Shown here: in pieces, positions 7,456-13,131 of the stretch
Position numbering within the stretch: position 1 is the first letter of the stretch
Layout: each line of letters begins with the position of its first letter
IMG/VR virus record: IMGVR_UViG_3300021197_000705
Span: 1 to 36,518 of that record
Strand: one strand, 5' to 3'
Length of the DNA stretch: 36,518 bases
Origin: a virus
Program-made: the position numbers and the translations under genes
The notes under the pieces: model-generated
Databases searched by the model: none
Seen by the model: the letters and a program-made list of their open reading frames with translations, nothing else
Told to the model about the DNA's origin: nothing

Positions 7456-7871
7456 TAGAAAGGCTCCTCATTCATTCTGAGAGTGTCTTGAACCATGTCA
7501 GGCTGCTTCTGAGCGACAGGCTTTCCTGAAGCTGCACCCTTAGATGTGACAGCTTCAAACCTTACAGACGGGCCGCCTTCGTTAGCTATAAGCTCAAGCT
7601 TTGAACGTTTCTTCCCGGTGTCTTTATCATCCCAGGTGCTTTGCTGTAGGTAACCGTTTAAGATCACACGGGTACCTTTAGGTAGCTCCGCTATGTTCTC
7701 GGCGAAATCGCCGAAGCAAACTACGTCAAAGAAATGGCTAGTCCGGTTGCCTTTATCTTCCGAACCTTTATTAACTGCGACACTGAAATGTGCATGAGGT
7801 TTACCGCTCGCAGCGAACCTTAATTCAGGGTCTTTAGTTAAATTGCCGACAAGTATCATGTCGCTACTCAT
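7455..7871 (-). CDS. ssb: Single-stranded DNA-binding protein
   Basis: A 138-residue OB-fold SSB. The N-terminus MILVGNLTKDPELRF, the segment FFDVVCFGDFAENIAELPKGTRVILNGYL and the strand KKRSKLELIA match bacterial and phage SSBs. A flexible linker follows, and the protein ends NEEPF, an acidic tip with terminal PF/F comparable to the DDxPF tip through which SSBs recruit partner proteins. It is coupled by ATGA to the Rad52-like gene upstream and by TAATG to the RHH gene downstream. It coats ssDNA during replication and recombination and probably works with the annealing protein. Confidence 0.95.
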   Translation of the reverse strand: MSSDMILVGNLTKDPELRFAASGKPHAHFSVAVNKGSEDKGNRTSHFFDVVCFGDFAENIAELPKGTRVILNGYLQQSTWDDKDTGKKRSKLELIANEGGPSVRFEAVTSKGAASGKPVAQKQPDMVQDTLRMNEEPF

Positions 7872-8278
7872 TTATTTCCTTCTTCCTGTTCCGCTTCAAA
7901 TTCGAAACGATGATGTAAGTAGTAGTTATCTTGCGCCCACAGATGCAGGCCCAGTCCGAAATGTCGTGCAGCTCTTTTGAGACCGTCGCTAATTGCCTCT
8001 TTAAGAAGCTCTCCGCTATCGGACATAGCCCGTGTGCCAATGCCTCCTGCTTCTTCTACGGTCACTTCACGACCGTCGATAGTGCAGGTTAGAGCTATTA
8101 TTATGCCGTCAACTTTGCCGTCTACTTCTATGATCTGTTTCACTTCAAGGTTGTACGGCCCAACAATTTCGAGTAGTCGTTGAGTGATCTCGGAATGAGA
8201 AACGTAATCAAACTTTCCTTTCTTGGAAATGTAACGCTTCGGGAAAGGCTGAGCTAATCTTGAAAGTTGCTCAGTCAT
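7868..8278 (-). CDS. Rad52-like single-strand annealing protein
   Basis: A 136-residue protein with the actinophage Rad52-type signature: LAQPFPKRYISKKGKFDYVSHSEITQRLLEIVGP at the N-terminus, a beta-sheet with IIALTCTIDGREVTVEE, and SDSGELLKEAISDGLKRAARHFGLGLHLW, the helix-strand segment that binds DNA in Rad52 rings. It would anneal complementary strands exposed by the phage exonuclease. It overlaps the ssb gene by ATGA, so the two are probably made in balance. The C-terminal tail is acidic (FEAEQEEGNK). Confidence 0.88.
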   Translation of the reverse strand: MTEQLSRLAQPFPKRYISKKGKFDYVSHSEITQRLLEIVGPYNLEVKQIIEVDGKVDGIIIALTCTIDGREVTVEEAGGIGTRAMSDSGELLKEAISDGLKRAARHFGLGLHLWAQDNYYLHHRFEFEAEQEEGNK

Positions 8279-9221
8279 CTTTCAGTACCTGTCCGGCGAC
8301 ACTAACAAAAGTAGGAGCGTCCTTCGCTTTGGAGCCAGGCGTTTGGCCTACCTTCGGCATGTCCCAACTGTAAACAATTCGCTGCAATGATTTGCCGTGA
8401 ATCCAATAGTTGAAAGCAGTAAGCATAGCAACAATTTGTGGTGGCATTTTCATTTGCACACCAGGAATCGCGACATGTTTGGTTATGTATTTGCGTAGAG
8501 TCGTGCGGGGGTCGTTGGCATGAGATATACCAATGCCGTTAACCACTCCGTTCAAAAACTTATCGCAAACTTCTTGCCCATATTGGGCAGTGATCTTGTG
8601 CAGGGTATAAGCCCACGCAGTTTTAGAACCCTTCACGCTGTCCACTGCTATGCTTGCAAGTCTGATTGACTCGTACATTGATTCTATCAAATTGTTGTTA
8701 ACAATGTAATCCACAACGTCGTTCTTATTAACGTTGCGTAAAGCATCTCTTTCGCTGACGGTAGCCGTCGCGCTGCTAAAGTTTAAACCTAAATCGCTAG
8801 CTATTAAAAGCTTGCCCAGTGCCATGACCGAACGAGCTTGCTTCCAGTTTTGGGCATTAGCAATGTCACTCGGTGTACGCATAGCACCATCATCAATAGT
8901 GTTGTACGCTTTCTCTGGCAGGTTCCGCACAACCAACTGGTCAGGGAGAGTTGTGCCGCTCATAGCAATAGCTGTCAATCTGTGTTGTCCGTCAATCAAC
9001 CGGCCAGATGTGCTGAAACGAAATGTGTCACCGTTAGGTATCCACTTCCCATTTTTAAGCATCGAAATATATCTGGCGACAACATAACGGCGTATTCTTC
9101 TGTTGTCTTGGTTGTGCTGTAGAAACTCTTCAGCTATAGACGGTGTTATGTCTATCAGTTCGTAAGTTCTGCTGCTCCTGTCCATAATTTTGCGGTTTAA
9201 TCTATCCGGTGAATGGTCCAT
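8271..9221 (-). CDS. ParB/sulfiredoxin-fold protein with DGQHR motif
   Basis: A 316-residue protein. An N-terminal region of about 20 residues precedes a ParB-N-like domain: ITPSIAEEFLQHN..NR, then YVVARYISMLKNGKWIPNGDTFRFSTSGRLIDGQHRLTAI. The DGQHR box (77-81) takes the place of the GERR box of true ParB proteins. Next comes a DDGAMRTPSDI segment and a mostly helical C-terminal 200 residues. This family is frequent in actinophages and is usually annotated ParB-like nuclease, with no proven function. It lacks a recognisable ParB helix-turn-helix and dimer domain, so it is probably not a segregation ParB. The start at 9221 has AAGGGA five bases upstream; an alternative ATG lies at 9185. Confidence 0.75.
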   Translation of the reverse strand: MDHSPDRLNRKIMDRSSRTYELIDITPSIAEEFLQHNQDNRRIRRYVVARYISMLKNGKWIPNGDTFRFSTSGRLIDGQHRLTAIAMSGTTLPDQLVVRNLPEKAYNTIDDGAMRTPSDIANAQNWKQARSVMALGKLLIASDLGLNFSSATATVSERDALRNVNKNDVVDYIVNNNLIESMYESIRLASIAVDSVKGSKTAWAYTLHKITAQYGQEVCDKFLNGVVNGIGISHANDPRTTLRKYITKHVAIPGVQMKMPPQIVAMLTAFNYWIHGKSLQRIVYSWDMPKVGQTPGSKAKDAPTFVSVAGQVLKDD

Positions 9222-10077
9222 TTGTTCCCTTTTCTTGTTGTAACACTAACGGTATTAGCGTTTCTTCGATTGAAGTTTTTTCTGTTGGCATCCCGGCGCA
9301 CATAGAGTTGTATCGACAGAACCTGCACCGCCAAGGTTGTACCGAACTGTCCGGGTCGGGGACATTGTAAACTATCCCAAAGTCAGGGATATATCGTTGA
9401 GGTAAACAACCCTCCTCAAACGTTTCTTTAACGATCGAAGATATTCTGTTAGCTTCTTCGTTCGCTATCTGACGCACTGTATCGCCGTACTGGCCGGGTA
9501 CAGGCTCATCAAGGCCGATAATCCATTCTATGCATTCACCGGCTTGAGTCTTGTTCCTGCCGTAGCTCTGATCTTTACACAAGTACACTAAGTGAATGTA
9601 CTTAACGTCAAGGTCGGCGGAGATGGCGTACATGCCGACTTGCGCTATTTCGTGTCGTTCAGGCTGAGGATCTTTCTTGGCTTTGTTAAACCCGAAAGAA
9701 GATTTAGATTTAAGTTCCCACAGAACTTGGTCGCCGTTCTTGTCGGTATAAATACCGTCTGCGTTTCCGCTGATATCCCAGCCGTATCCGTTTCTCAGAT
9801 CTATCGGGTACTCTCTGATCATTCCATGAGTAAACTCCATCGAGTCCTGAGCCATAGTGTGCAGTAAAGTACCTACTCTGAAAGCCAGCAGCGTTTTAAG
9901 GTCAATGGGGTCAGACTCCGGGACGTTTAACATCTCGTAAGAGATCTGTCGTGAGCACGACCCAGCAAAAGAACCTCGTCCTTTGGTGCCGTAAGCTGTG
10001 GGCCGTGGCCCTTCCTCTATCCTTTGATGAAATAAATGATCAAAGAGAGAATCAACTGTGCGAGTCGATTCAACCAT
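9202..10077 (-). CDS. Cas4/RecB-like PD-(D/E)XK exonuclease with Fe-S cysteines
   Basis: A 291-residue nuclease. Motifs in order: C41 (CSRQ), H73 in FRVGTLLH, D107 in SGNADGIY, E121-x-K123 in LWELKS, Q146...Y150 in QVGMYA, and a cysteine cluster C251-xx-C254-x5-C260. C41 plus the three late cysteines are arranged as in Cas4 and AddB, where they hold a [4Fe-4S] cluster. It probably resects double-stranded ends to make substrates for the Rad52-like protein two genes downstream. No cas1/cas2 or CRISPR array is present, so a CRISPR role is not indicated. Overlaps: 8 bases with the gene upstream, 20 with the gene downstream. Confidence 0.88.
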   Translation of the reverse strand: MVESTRTVDSLFDHLFHQRIEEGPRPTAYGTKGRGSFAGSCSRQISYEMLNVPESDPIDLKTLLAFRVGTLLHTMAQDSMEFTHGMIREYPIDLRNGYGWDISGNADGIYTDKNGDQVLWELKSKSSFGFNKAKKDPQPERHEIAQVGMYAISADLDVKYIHLVYLCKDQSYGRNKTQAGECIEWIIGLDEPVPGQYGDTVRQIANEEANRISSIVKETFEEGCLPQRYIPDFGIVYNVPDPDSSVQPWRCRFCRYNSMCAGMPTEKTSIEETLIPLVLQQEKGTNGPFTG

Positions 10078-10390
10078 CTTGTCCTTTGTAATTATCAGTG
10101 GACTCTAAAGACTCTTCGAATGTGACTTGACTGATCTTCTGGTTGAGTTTGTGTAACGTCTCCGAAGAGATCAACCAACTGTTTGTCCGTGGCGGCCACA
10201 CGTCGGGGTTTTGCAAAGACATAGTTATCTTAAACATCTTGTTCTTATCGCCCATATTGATCGCTGGTTGAGTGCGCTCAACAGTTACGTCTACTCCTTC
10301 CTCCGGTTCGGTGACTGAAACATTCTGCGCTTCGGTGCAAGTGATCTGCATTCCTGCCGAATAGCTGCTGAACATGAAGTAATCTCGCAT
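10070..10390 (-). CDS. Hypothetical protein (106 aa)
   Basis: Start ATG with AAAGGGAAAT immediately upstream. The N-terminal half is beta-rich (MFSSYSAGMQITCTEA, VDVTVERTQ) and the segment MFKITMSLQNPDVWPP is conserved-looking. The C-terminus is polar and acidic. It overlaps the nuclease gene by 8 bases and is preceded by a 48-base gap (10391-10438) that contains the palindrome GTGTACAC. No family recognised. Position suggests a partner or regulator of the nuclease. Confidence 0.7.
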   Translation of the reverse strand: MRDYFMFSSYSAGMQITCTEAQNVSVTEPEEGVDVTVERTQPAINMGDKNKMFKITMSLQNPDVWPPRTNSWLISSETLHKLNQKISQVTFEESLESTDNYKGQDG

Positions 10391-10438
10391 ATTTCCCTTT
10401 CATTCTAGTACGATGTAACACAGTGTACACCATTAATA

Positions 10439-10768
10439 CTACTCTGTATAGCATACCCAGGGGCTAAAGCCAAATTTTAGGTAAATAGTGTACGCCATTT
10501 GAACGTTCGCATCCACTTCGTAGACACTTTTGTAAAGATTTGGGAACTGTTCTTCCCAATAAAAATCATTTATTTGAAAGACGCCTCTATCTATCGACCC
10601 ACCAGAGTTCACATTGTAAGCTGTGGGCGACAAACGTGACTCGCACCACGCTATTTCAAGAGCCTGTTCTTGCGGCCAATCATATTGTTCGATCCGATGA
10701 GCAACAATTTCTTGCTGATTGCCGCCCATCGAGAGTATATCGACAAGTAACCACACAAGGTACTTCAT
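10439..10768 (-). CDS. Lysozyme-like (SLT-type) protein in the early operon
   Basis: A 109-residue protein with a hydrophobic N-terminus (MKYLVWLLVDILSMGG) that could be a weak signal or anchor. The core matches lysozyme-like transglycosylases: IAWCESRLSPTAYN with the likely catalytic E43, then GGSIDRGVFQIN, the standard G-x-FQI motif, and a final FGFSPWVCY that resembles the last helix of such folds. Two cysteines (C42 and one in the VCY) may form a bond if exported. Its place is odd: it is second or third in the early DNA-metabolism operon rather than in the lysis or tail cassette. ATGA overlap with the upstream gene. Confidence 0.78.
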   Translation of the reverse strand: MKYLVWLLVDILSMGGNQQEIVAHRIEQYDWPQEQALEIAWCESRLSPTAYNVNSGGSIDRGVFQINDFYWEEQFPNLYKSVYEVDANVQMAYTIYLKFGFSPWVCYTE

Positions 10769-10953
10769 TCATATCCTCGTGCTTTCTTTATCTCTTGCAG
10801 CGTAAATCCATAGTTCCATTCCTTGGAACCTCGACTCGCTGATCCACCGCTCTTCTTACGGTTAGCAGCGACAGCAGTTTTGCAAGTAGCACACAAATGT
10901 TTATGGATTTTGCCTACACATTTGGGGCACCTTAAAGTCTTAGGTCTCTTCAT
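10765..10953 (-). CDS. Small zinc-finger protein (62 aa)
   Basis: A basic 62-residue protein with CPKC (C9, C12) and CATC (C21, C24), enough for one zinc site, followed by a K/R/S/G-rich linker and a conserved-looking end (EWNYGFTLQEIKKARGYE). It is coupled to both neighbours by TAATG and ATGA overlaps. Such small zinc ribbons in early actinophage operons are usually nucleic-acid or RNA-polymerase binding, but nothing specific can be said. Confidence 0.75.
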   Translation of the reverse strand: MKRPKTLRCPKCVGKIHKHLCATCKTAVAANRKKSGGSASRGSKEWNYGFTLQEIKKARGYE

Positions 10954-11108
10954 TAAAACAGATCTTCCTCTTTGCGTTCAGCAAGTATCTGATCTGCCCT
11001 CATCGATTCAAAGTCATCCCGGTCAAACTCCAACCTGTCTTCGTCATAATCGAAATCGTCGGGCGGTTCTTGTGCATCGTGATCGGCTTGTGCTTGTTCG
11101 AATGTCAT
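10953..11108 (-). CDS. Small acidic protein, first gene of the leftward operon (51 aa)
   Basis: ATG at 11108 with AAAGGG about ten bases upstream and a good promoter 30 bases further. The 51-residue product is extremely acidic: DDFDYDEDRLEFDRDDFES in the middle, ending ERKEEDLF. It shares one base with the next start (TAATG). Highly acidic first-expressed phage proteins can act as DNA mimics or host-protein inhibitors, but no family was recognised and this is speculation. Confidence 0.72.
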   Translation of the reverse strand: MTFEQAQADHDAQEPPDDFDYDEDRLEFDRDDFESMRADQILAERKEEDLF

Positions 11109-11130
11109 TTTAGGGGTACCCTTTCTTGTT

Positions 11131-11165
11131 TACTCTGATGATACCATAATGTACCACCTTTGCAA
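11131..11165 (-). promoter_or_regulatory. Promoter of the leftward operon (extended -10)
   Basis: On the minus strand: -35 TTGCAA (11160-11165), a 16-base spacer ending TGG, and -10 TATCAT (11138-11143). TGn before the -10 makes it an extended -10 promoter. Transcription would start near 11131, leaving a leader of about 23 bases with AAAGGG before the first start codon. Confidence 0.65.
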
Positions 11166-11197
11166 ACCAGTTCACCACCAGGTGTCGTCCTTCCCTC

Positions 11198-11255
11198 TCA
11201 GACGCACGGGTGTCGTCTGATAGTGAAAGGGTTCGCCCTACGGGCGTTCCCTTTC
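11198..11255. other. Two adjacent palindromes upstream of the iterons
   Basis: The first pairs TCAGACG (11198-11204) with CGTCTGA (11214-11220). The second, 11225-11255, is symmetrical: GAAAGGG-TT-CGCCC-TAC-GGGCG-TT-CCCTTTC. Neither is followed by a T-run in either direction, and no gene reads into them from nearby, so they look like structural or protein-binding elements of the control region rather than terminators. Confidence 0.6.
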
Positions 11256-11284
11256 CCTGTCTTGAGTTTGCCTTGATTGGCTAT

Positions 11285-11380
11285 GTTACTGAACGGTAAT
11301 TAAGCTAAGTTACTGAACGGTAGTTTAGTTAAGTTACTGAACGGTAACTAAGTTAAGTTACTAAACGGTAGTTAAGTTAT
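11285..11380 (+). repeat. Four tandem 24-bp iteron-like repeats
   Basis: Four head-to-tail units begin at 11285, 11309, 11333 and 11357, all 24 bp. The first 14 bases are GTTACTGAACGGTA in units 1-3 and GTTACTAAACGGTA in unit 4; the remaining ten vary (AT-rich, ending TTAA/CTAA/TTAT). In unit 3 the core is part of an inverted repeat GTTAC-TGAACG-GTAAC. A degenerate fifth copy (CTAAATGG) follows near 11387. Contiguous units with no spacers exclude a CRISPR. The layout fits origin iterons or clustered operators. Confidence 0.88.
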
Positions 11381-11403
11381 TTAGTGCTAAATGGTTAGGG
11401 GAT

Positions 11404-11419
11404 TGTTTCACGTGGAACA
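11404..11419. promoter_or_regulatory. parS: parS-like centromere site
   Basis: The 16 bases TGTTTCACGTGGAACA read TGTTCCACGTGAAACA on the other strand. This fits the chromosomal parS consensus TGTTNCACGTGAAACA at every defined position. The flanking T and A extend the inverted repeat to 18 bp. Such sites are bound by ParB CTPases of the host chromosome-segregation system. It lies 23 bp after the iterons and 95 bp before a rightward promoter. No ParA or canonical ParB is encoded here. Confidence 0.8.
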
Positions 11420-11420
11420 A

Positions 11421-11475
11421 TTAGAGTTCTAAGCCTTAGTTATTAGGTTGTAAATAATTAATATTAATAGTTCTA
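11421..11475. other. AT-rich stretch, possible DNA-unwinding element
   Basis: This stretch is strongly A/T biased, with ATAATTAATATTAATAG near its right end, directly after the iterons and parS site. In iteron-type origins an AT-rich element normally flanks the repeats. It also lies upstream of the rightward promoter, so it could simply be an upstream promoter element. Confidence 0.4.
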
Positions 11476-11500
11476 TTGTGTCATTTAGTAACACCATACC

Positions 11501-11515
11501 TGTATACTTTACCTA
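11501..11515 (+). promoter_or_regulatory. Leaderless promoter of the rightward small-gene operon
   Basis: TGTATACT with -10 TATACT at 11503-11508 lies six bases before the ATG at 11515, so transcription should begin at or next to the start codon. No Shine-Dalgarno sequence precedes the ATG. No convincing -35 was found. Leaderless starts are common in actinobacteria, and two or three more of this form occur in this window. Confidence 0.6.
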
Positions 11516-11769
11516 TGGACGAGAACGCATTGAAGATAGATGCCCTAATGGATCAAATAGAAAACGATTTCATTGAACAATCAGAACAGGAATCTAGGCA
11601 CGATTGGTTCTGTGAGTTACTTGGTAACTCTGGCAGATTTCAACAATATGATCTAGAAAATCTTAGTTGCCTAGATGCTGATGAGATATGGAAGTTCTCC
11701 AATCGTCTTGATAAGTTAGCGGACCAATTCGAGAAGTTAATCAAACGCAAAACAGAAAAGGGAATATAA
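11515..11769 (+). CDS. Hypothetical acidic protein (84 aa), leaderless
   Basis: I use the ATG at 11515 rather than the upstream GTG at 11476, because the -10 box at 11503-11508 would otherwise lie inside the gene. The product is 84 residues, acidic at the N-terminus (MDENALKIDALMDQIENDF) and helical throughout, ending in a lysine/arginine-rich helix (DKLADQFEKLIKRKTEKG). It may form a coiled coil. No family recognised. It is the first gene of a rightward operon next to the putative origin and parS. Confidence 0.7.
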   Translation: MDENALKIDALMDQIENDFIEQSEQESRHDWFCELLGNSGRFQQYDLENLSCLDADEIWKFSNRLDKLADQFEKLIKRKTEKGI

Positions 11770-11770
11770 A

Positions 11771-12301
11771 ATGGTCAACAATCCGGAAGTCAATCGGGCT
11801 TACCGTTTGATAAGTAAGCATTGCAAATCTCAAGCACCTACTGAAAGGCAAATTCAAGACTTGAATATTGAGGTTAACGACTACAAGATCGACGACAGTT
11901 CCGCTCATATAAACGAGTTTGACGTGTGCGTTCATGTCTTTGATTTCGATTACTCACCCGCTTACAAACACTTTGGGGAATTGCTTAACCTGTTTCCACA
12001 ACTAGGCGCTGCGTTTGCTGCTACTGATTGGGCTGCTCAGCGTACTGATGCGATCATTGGGGAAGCTATAGACCCAGGTATTGATGGGGATTTATGGGAA
12101 GTAATCAATGCCGATACTTGGCGAATATCTGACATTGTTAGGATGTCTGAAGAGAGCGGAGATACTTATTATTTTGAAGAGTATCTTACTTTAATTAATG
12201 ACCATTTAGAAGACCGCTATCTATATGTAGAAGAGGGATCTTTGTATGTGGCTGTTCATGCTATGGAATCCGTGCAAGATAACCAGACCGCAGGCGTATG
12301 A
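11771..12301 (+). CDS. Hypothetical acidic protein (176 aa)
   Basis: ATG at 11771, one base after the previous stop, with AGGGA eight bases upstream. The 176-residue protein is acidic, with aromatic-rich segments (FDVCVHVFDFDYSPAYKHFGELL; WEVINADTWRISDIVRM) and no membrane segment. It does not match a family I know. The stop is in an ATGA overlap with the next gene. Operon context suggests an accessory or host-interaction role. Confidence 0.72.
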   Translation: MVNNPEVNRAYRLISKHCKSQAPTERQIQDLNIEVNDYKIDDSSAHINEFDVCVHVFDFDYSPAYKHFGELLNLFPQLGAAFAATDWAAQRTDAIIGEAIDPGIDGDLWEVINADTWRISDIVRMSEESGDTYYFEEYLTLINDHLEDRYLYVEEGSLYVAVHAMESVQDNQTAGV

Positions 12302-12669
12302 GAACGCTACTTGTTGATCCTGATCCGATAGTTACCGCCTCACTCTCCAAGTTCGGCGCATTAGAACGCTCTAAACTTGCCGACATTTTGCAAGCGTGGG
12401 AGAAATGGGGATTACCTGACGATTTCGACGATACCGAAGTGGTCGCCCTATTCAATACACATAGTGGAATGGTGTTCTTGTCTAATGACAATTATGACAC
12501 GCTAGTTTTGGAGGATGGGAAGCTAGTCCAGTGGTACGTTTTGCCATGGGGCGGGCATGAGGGCACACTTCGCGACTTGTTCAACGATAGCACTATGGAA
12601 GAGTGGAAGACTTGGCATGAAGAGGACCGCGATTTTGTAAATCAGCTAAGAAAAGAGGCAAGCGAATGA
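12298..12669 (+). CDS. Hypothetical protein (123 aa)
   Basis: A soluble, acidic 123-residue protein coupled to both neighbours by ATGA overlaps. It starts with MRTLLVDPDPIVTASLSKFG, then a helix with WEKWGLPDDFDD, two short strands (GMVFLSNDNYDTLVLEDGKLVQWYVLPWGG) and a helical C-terminus rich in W, E and D. No recognised domain. Confidence 0.72.
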   Translation: MRTLLVDPDPIVTASLSKFGALERSKLADILQAWEKWGLPDDFDDTEVVALFNTHSGMVFLSNDNYDTLVLEDGKLVQWYVLPWGGHEGTLRDLFNDSTMEEWKTWHEEDRDFVNQLRKEASE

Positions 12670-12791
12670 TAAGCGATAATAGTTGCCTCGTTGACTGCGT
12701 CAGCGCTAGCCCAATAAGCCTAAGGCATGTGGTCATTTTTCTCAGTGCCTGCGCTCTCCTATTCTGGACCTACGAAAGATTCATTAGATGA
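12666..12791 (+). CDS. Tiny membrane protein (41 aa)
   Basis: ATG at 12666 overlaps the previous stop as ATGA; the stop at 12789-12791 overlaps the next ATG in the same way. The product begins MISDNSCLVDCVSAS and has one hydrophobic segment, about residues 21-36 (HVVIFLSACALLFWTY), followed by ERFIR, which suggests a single-pass membrane peptide with a basic cytoplasmic end. Double translational coupling supports a real gene despite its size. Confidence 0.62.
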   Translation: MISDNSCLVDCVSASPISLRHVVIFLSACALLFWTYERFIR

Positions 12792-12952
12792 CAGACCTAA
12801 CCCTATCAATCCTAAGCCTAGTTCTAGTGACGCCTCTATGCATTTGGCTGTCACTGTCAGATAAGAAACAAGCAAAGATATTGAACCCAATTAAAAAACC
12901 ATTAAACAACCAGGATCCTAACGGGATCTACGATTACAAAAGGGAATTATGA
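12788..12952 (+). CDS. Small membrane-anchored protein (54 aa)
   Basis: ATG at 12788 and stop at 12950-12952, both in ATGA overlaps. Residues 3-24 (DLTLSILSLVLVTPLCIWLSLS) form a transmembrane helix at the N-terminus. The remaining 30 residues are basic and polar (DKKQAKILNPIKKPLNN). Together with the 41-aa gene it makes a pair of coupled membrane peptides. Spanins are unlikely, since the presumed host lacks an outer membrane. Confidence 0.65.
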   Translation: MTDLTLSILSLVLVTPLCIWLSLSDKKQAKILNPIKKPLNNQDPNGIYDYKREL

Positions 12953-13131
12953 CCGATAAAAATCCGTTCATGTCAAGTATGATAGTCTTTTCTAGTAAAG
13001 ACATCAGAGAAAAGAGCGAAGACGAATTGAAAGCCGAAGCATTGGCTCAGCTACGGGAACAGTTTACAAAAAAGCTGACTACTGAGTCGGACTCCGCCAC
13101 GATCTTCACTTCTCTCAAGGACGATAACTAA
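12949..13131 (+). CDS. Small hypothetical protein sharing DSATIFTSL with a tail protein (60 aa)
   Basis: ATG in an ATGA overlap; stop in a TAATG overlap. The product starts MTDKNPFMSSMIVFSSKDIRE, has a charged helix (EDELKAEALAQLREQFTKKL), and ends SDSATIFTSLKDDN. Residues 48-56, DSATIFTSL, are identical to residues 562-570 of the 623-aa tail protein, with codons that differ only at third positions. Function unknown. Confidence 0.7.
   Translation: MTDKNPFMSSMIVFSSKDIREKSEDELKAEALAQLREQFTKKLTTESDSATIFTSLKDDN

Noticed and set aside
11225-11255. Intrinsic terminator at the symmetrical hairpin
   Set aside because: There is no T-run on either side, and neither flanking operon transcribes into it from nearby.
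11285-11380. CRISPR array
   Set aside because: The 24-bp units are contiguous and vary only in their second half; there are no unique spacers and no cas1/cas2. The Cas4-like gene is a phage recombination nuclease.
12666-12952. Rz/Rz1-type spanin pair
   Set aside because: The two small membrane proteins are overlapping, but the inferred host has no outer membrane, there is no lipoprotein signal, and they are far from the lysis genes.
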